From: CAYLZW01 sp964388085
Lineage (GTDB): Bacteria > Myxococcota > UBA727 > CAYLZW01
NCBI GenBank assembly: GCA_964388085.1
Contig: CAYLZW010000148.1
Location: 1-13,629 of the forward strand
Reading direction: 5' to 3'
DNA: 13,629 nt
Part shown: one piece after another, positions 12,341-13,629 of the stretch
Layout of the letters: each line of letters begins with the position of its first letter
How positions within the stretch are numbered: the stretch's first letter is position 1
The notes under the pieces: model-generated
What the model saw: the letters and a program-made list of their open reading frames with translations, nothing else
The model's database searches: none
Told to the model about the DNA's origin: nothing
Translations under genes and position numbers: made by a program

Positions 12341-13629
12341 TCAAGCGTCCGCGGACGCCTCGGACGACGACGGACCGCGCTTCTTGCCGCGCTTGCCCTT
12401 GCCCGAGCTCTTCGGCTTCGCCTCGCGCGAGCGCTCTAGAATGACCTTCAGGTCCTCGAGCGTCTCGTCGCGCTCGCCGTCGGAGAGCCCGAGCAGCTCC
12501 TGCAGGGCCTCACCAATGGGATCGAGGTACTTCGTAATGTAGCTCTTCTTCTTCTCCTCGTCGGCCTCGCGGCGACGACGACGCAGGAAGCGCTGCAGGC
12601 GGCGGCCGCACTCCATGATGGCGAGGCGCAGCTCCTTCAGGATCTCGGGGTAATGCGCGATCGCCTCCTTGGACTCCGAGGTGTACGGCACCCAGGCGGA
12701 CGCGATGTGCACCATGATGACGATGGGACCGAGCGGCAAGGCGCCCTTCGATTGCTGCACTTCGTAGGAGCGCCAGGGCGCAGACACGACCGACTTCGTC
12801 ATCGCGCAGGCCGACAATTGGTATTGCAGCGGCACGCGATTGGCGAAGCGATAGATGCGCGCGAGCTCGTCGGCGGGCAGGCCCTTGCCGAAGAACAGCC
12901 CCGCCTCCACCTGGAAGGGGTTGCCGCGGTACACGGCCGGCGGGCGCGTGACGGCGGTGACGAAGAAGCCCTCCTCTTCGCTCGCGAAGGCGCCCTCCTC
13001 GTCGAGGCGCACCTGCTTGACACCCTTGGCGACGCCGGCCTCGTCGTCGGGGGAGCCCTCGCCGGCGGCGTCCATGTCGATGACGTCTTCGGCGCTCTCC
13101 TCGCCGTCGCTCGCGAACAGCTCGGCCTGCGCTCTGCCGTTCTTGCCGTTCTTGCCGTTCTTGGCGTCGGCGGCCTCACCCTTCGACGAGGGCGTGTCCT
13201 CGTCGTCGCTCTGGCCTTCTTTCTGCGCCTCGACGAAGAGCCAGTAGAGGCCCTTGACGATGGCCTCCTCGCCGATGGGCGAGAGGCAGTTGGTGGGCGG
13301 GCTCATGAGCTTGGTCGCCTGGATGCCCTTGTAGAGCTTCTCGGCGTCGTCCCGGTGCAGCTTGGCGGCGGGCTGGTCGCCGCTGATGCCGGCGGCGTCG
13401 GTGATCTCCTTCGCGGCCTGCGACGAGACGCGCGAGAACTCCGTCTGCAAAAAGCCCGACACCGACTGGCGCTTGGCGTCGGCGAGCAGGTCGATGAGCG
13501 TGCCGAGCTCGATGCCGTGCGGGTGGCGCTTGATCTCGCGCGGCTCCGTCGGCAGCTCCGAGACCACGCGCGGGTACTCGAAGCGCTCGCCCTTCGGGTT
13601 CGTGTAGTGGATGCGCGCGTGCGGGTTCG
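12341..13629 (-). CDS. top6B: DNA topoisomerase VI subunit B, C-terminal part (transducer domain)
   Basis: The frame is open to the right edge, so the gene is 5'-truncated: 429 codons are visible and the GHKL ATPase (Bergerat) domain lies outside. The visible part is the transducer of the ATPase subunit of the type IIB topoisomerase. Landmarks in order are HYTNPKGERFEYPRV, IKRHPHGIELGTLIDLL, SVSGFLQTEFSRV, SPPTNCLSPIGEEAI, TAVTRPPAVYRGNPFQVEAG, RFANRVPLQYQLSACA and WVPYTSESKEAIAHYPEI. All are strongly typical of Top6B. About 85 residues (nt 12968-13222) between KGLYWLF and FFVTAVTRPP are an acidic low-complexity insertion containing a KNG triplet repeat. The C-terminus ends in a basic tail (KPKSSGKGKRGKKRG). 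A GTG at 13567 is in frame but cannot be the start, because family residues continue upstream of it. It should pair with the subunit A encoded at 4539-5873. Confidence 0.93.
   Translation of the reverse strand, partial: NPHARIHYTNPKGERFEYPRVVSELPTEPREIKRHPHGIELGTLIDLLADAKRQSVSGFLQTEFSRVSSQAAKEITDAAGISGDQPAAKLHRDDAEKLYKGIQATKLMSPPTNCLSPIGEEAIVKGLYWLFVEAQKEGQSDDEDTPSSKGEAADAKNGKNGKNGRAQAELFASDGEESAEDVIDMDAAGEGSPDDEAGVAKGVKQVRLDEEGAFASEEEGFFVTAVTRPPAVYRGNPFQVEAGLFFGKGLPADELARIYRFANRVPLQYQLSACAMTKSVVSAPWRSYEVQQSKGALPLGPIVIMVHIASAWVPYTSESKEAIAHYPEILKELRLAIMECGRRLQRFLRRRRREADEEKKKSYITKYLDPIGEALQELLGLSDGERDETLEDLKVILERSREAKPKSSGKGKRGKKRGPSSSEASADA
13136..13162 (-). repeat. Three perfect 9-bp units encoding Lys-Asn-Gly in subunit B
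   Basis: GCCGTTCTT (plus strand) occurs three times in a row and encodes the KNG run inside the acidic insertion of topoisomerase VI B. It is a sign of slippage in an unstructured linker. Confidence 0.88.

Overview
The window is a high-GC stretch of a bacterial chromosome, most likely from Myxococcota (the myxobacterial/deltaproteobacterial group). The lineage call rests on a MYXO-CTERM sorting tag and Myxococcus-type Cys-rich repeats in the largest protein, together with two bacterial DNA topoisomerase VI genes, which are uncommon in bacteria but known in this group. No tRNA, rRNA, insertion sequence or CRISPR array was seen.

Layout. Positions 1-80 (minus) hold the first 26 codons of a membrane-embedded M50 (RseP/site-2 type) metalloprotease. 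Divergent from it is an aldehyde dehydrogenase (203-1726, plus). A GC-rich hairpin (1728-1754) separates this from a convergent run of seven minus-strand genes that reads from 7150 down to 1772. In transcription order these are an HSD17B10-like short-chain dehydrogenase, a small exported protein, topoisomerase VI subunit A with a histone-H1-like tail, a GIY-YIG nuclease, a protein with a nuclease-A-inhibitor (NuiA)-like C-terminal half, a 356-residue lipoprotein and a GNAT acetyltransferase. Several junctions are within 10 nt or overlap, so the run looks like one operon, or two with a join near 6319-6382 or 3352-3405.

Divergent from the dehydrogenase is a 1538-residue surface protein (7361-11977, plus). 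It carries a lipoprotein-type signal, about 14 propeller-like repeats, four calcium-binding EGF modules, Myxococcus Cys-rich repeats, thrombospondin type 3 repeats and a MYXO-CTERM tail. A 363-bp gene-free stretch (11978-12340) with two strong dyad structures follows. The window ends inside topoisomerase VI subunit B (12341-13629, minus), whose N-terminal ATPase lies beyond the right edge.

Functional reading. The coherent theme is topoisomerase VI: both subunits are present but are separated by about 6.5 kb of unrelated genes. Both carry unusual charged extensions: a Lys/Ala-rich tail on A, and an acidic insertion plus a basic tail on B. Subunit A sits directly upstream of a GIY-YIG nuclease gene that overlaps a nuclease-inhibitor-like gene, so a DNA-processing cluster is possible but inferred only from position. 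The other genes (aldehyde oxidation, acyl-CoA or branched-chain catabolism, envelope proteins) look like ordinary chromosomal neighbours.
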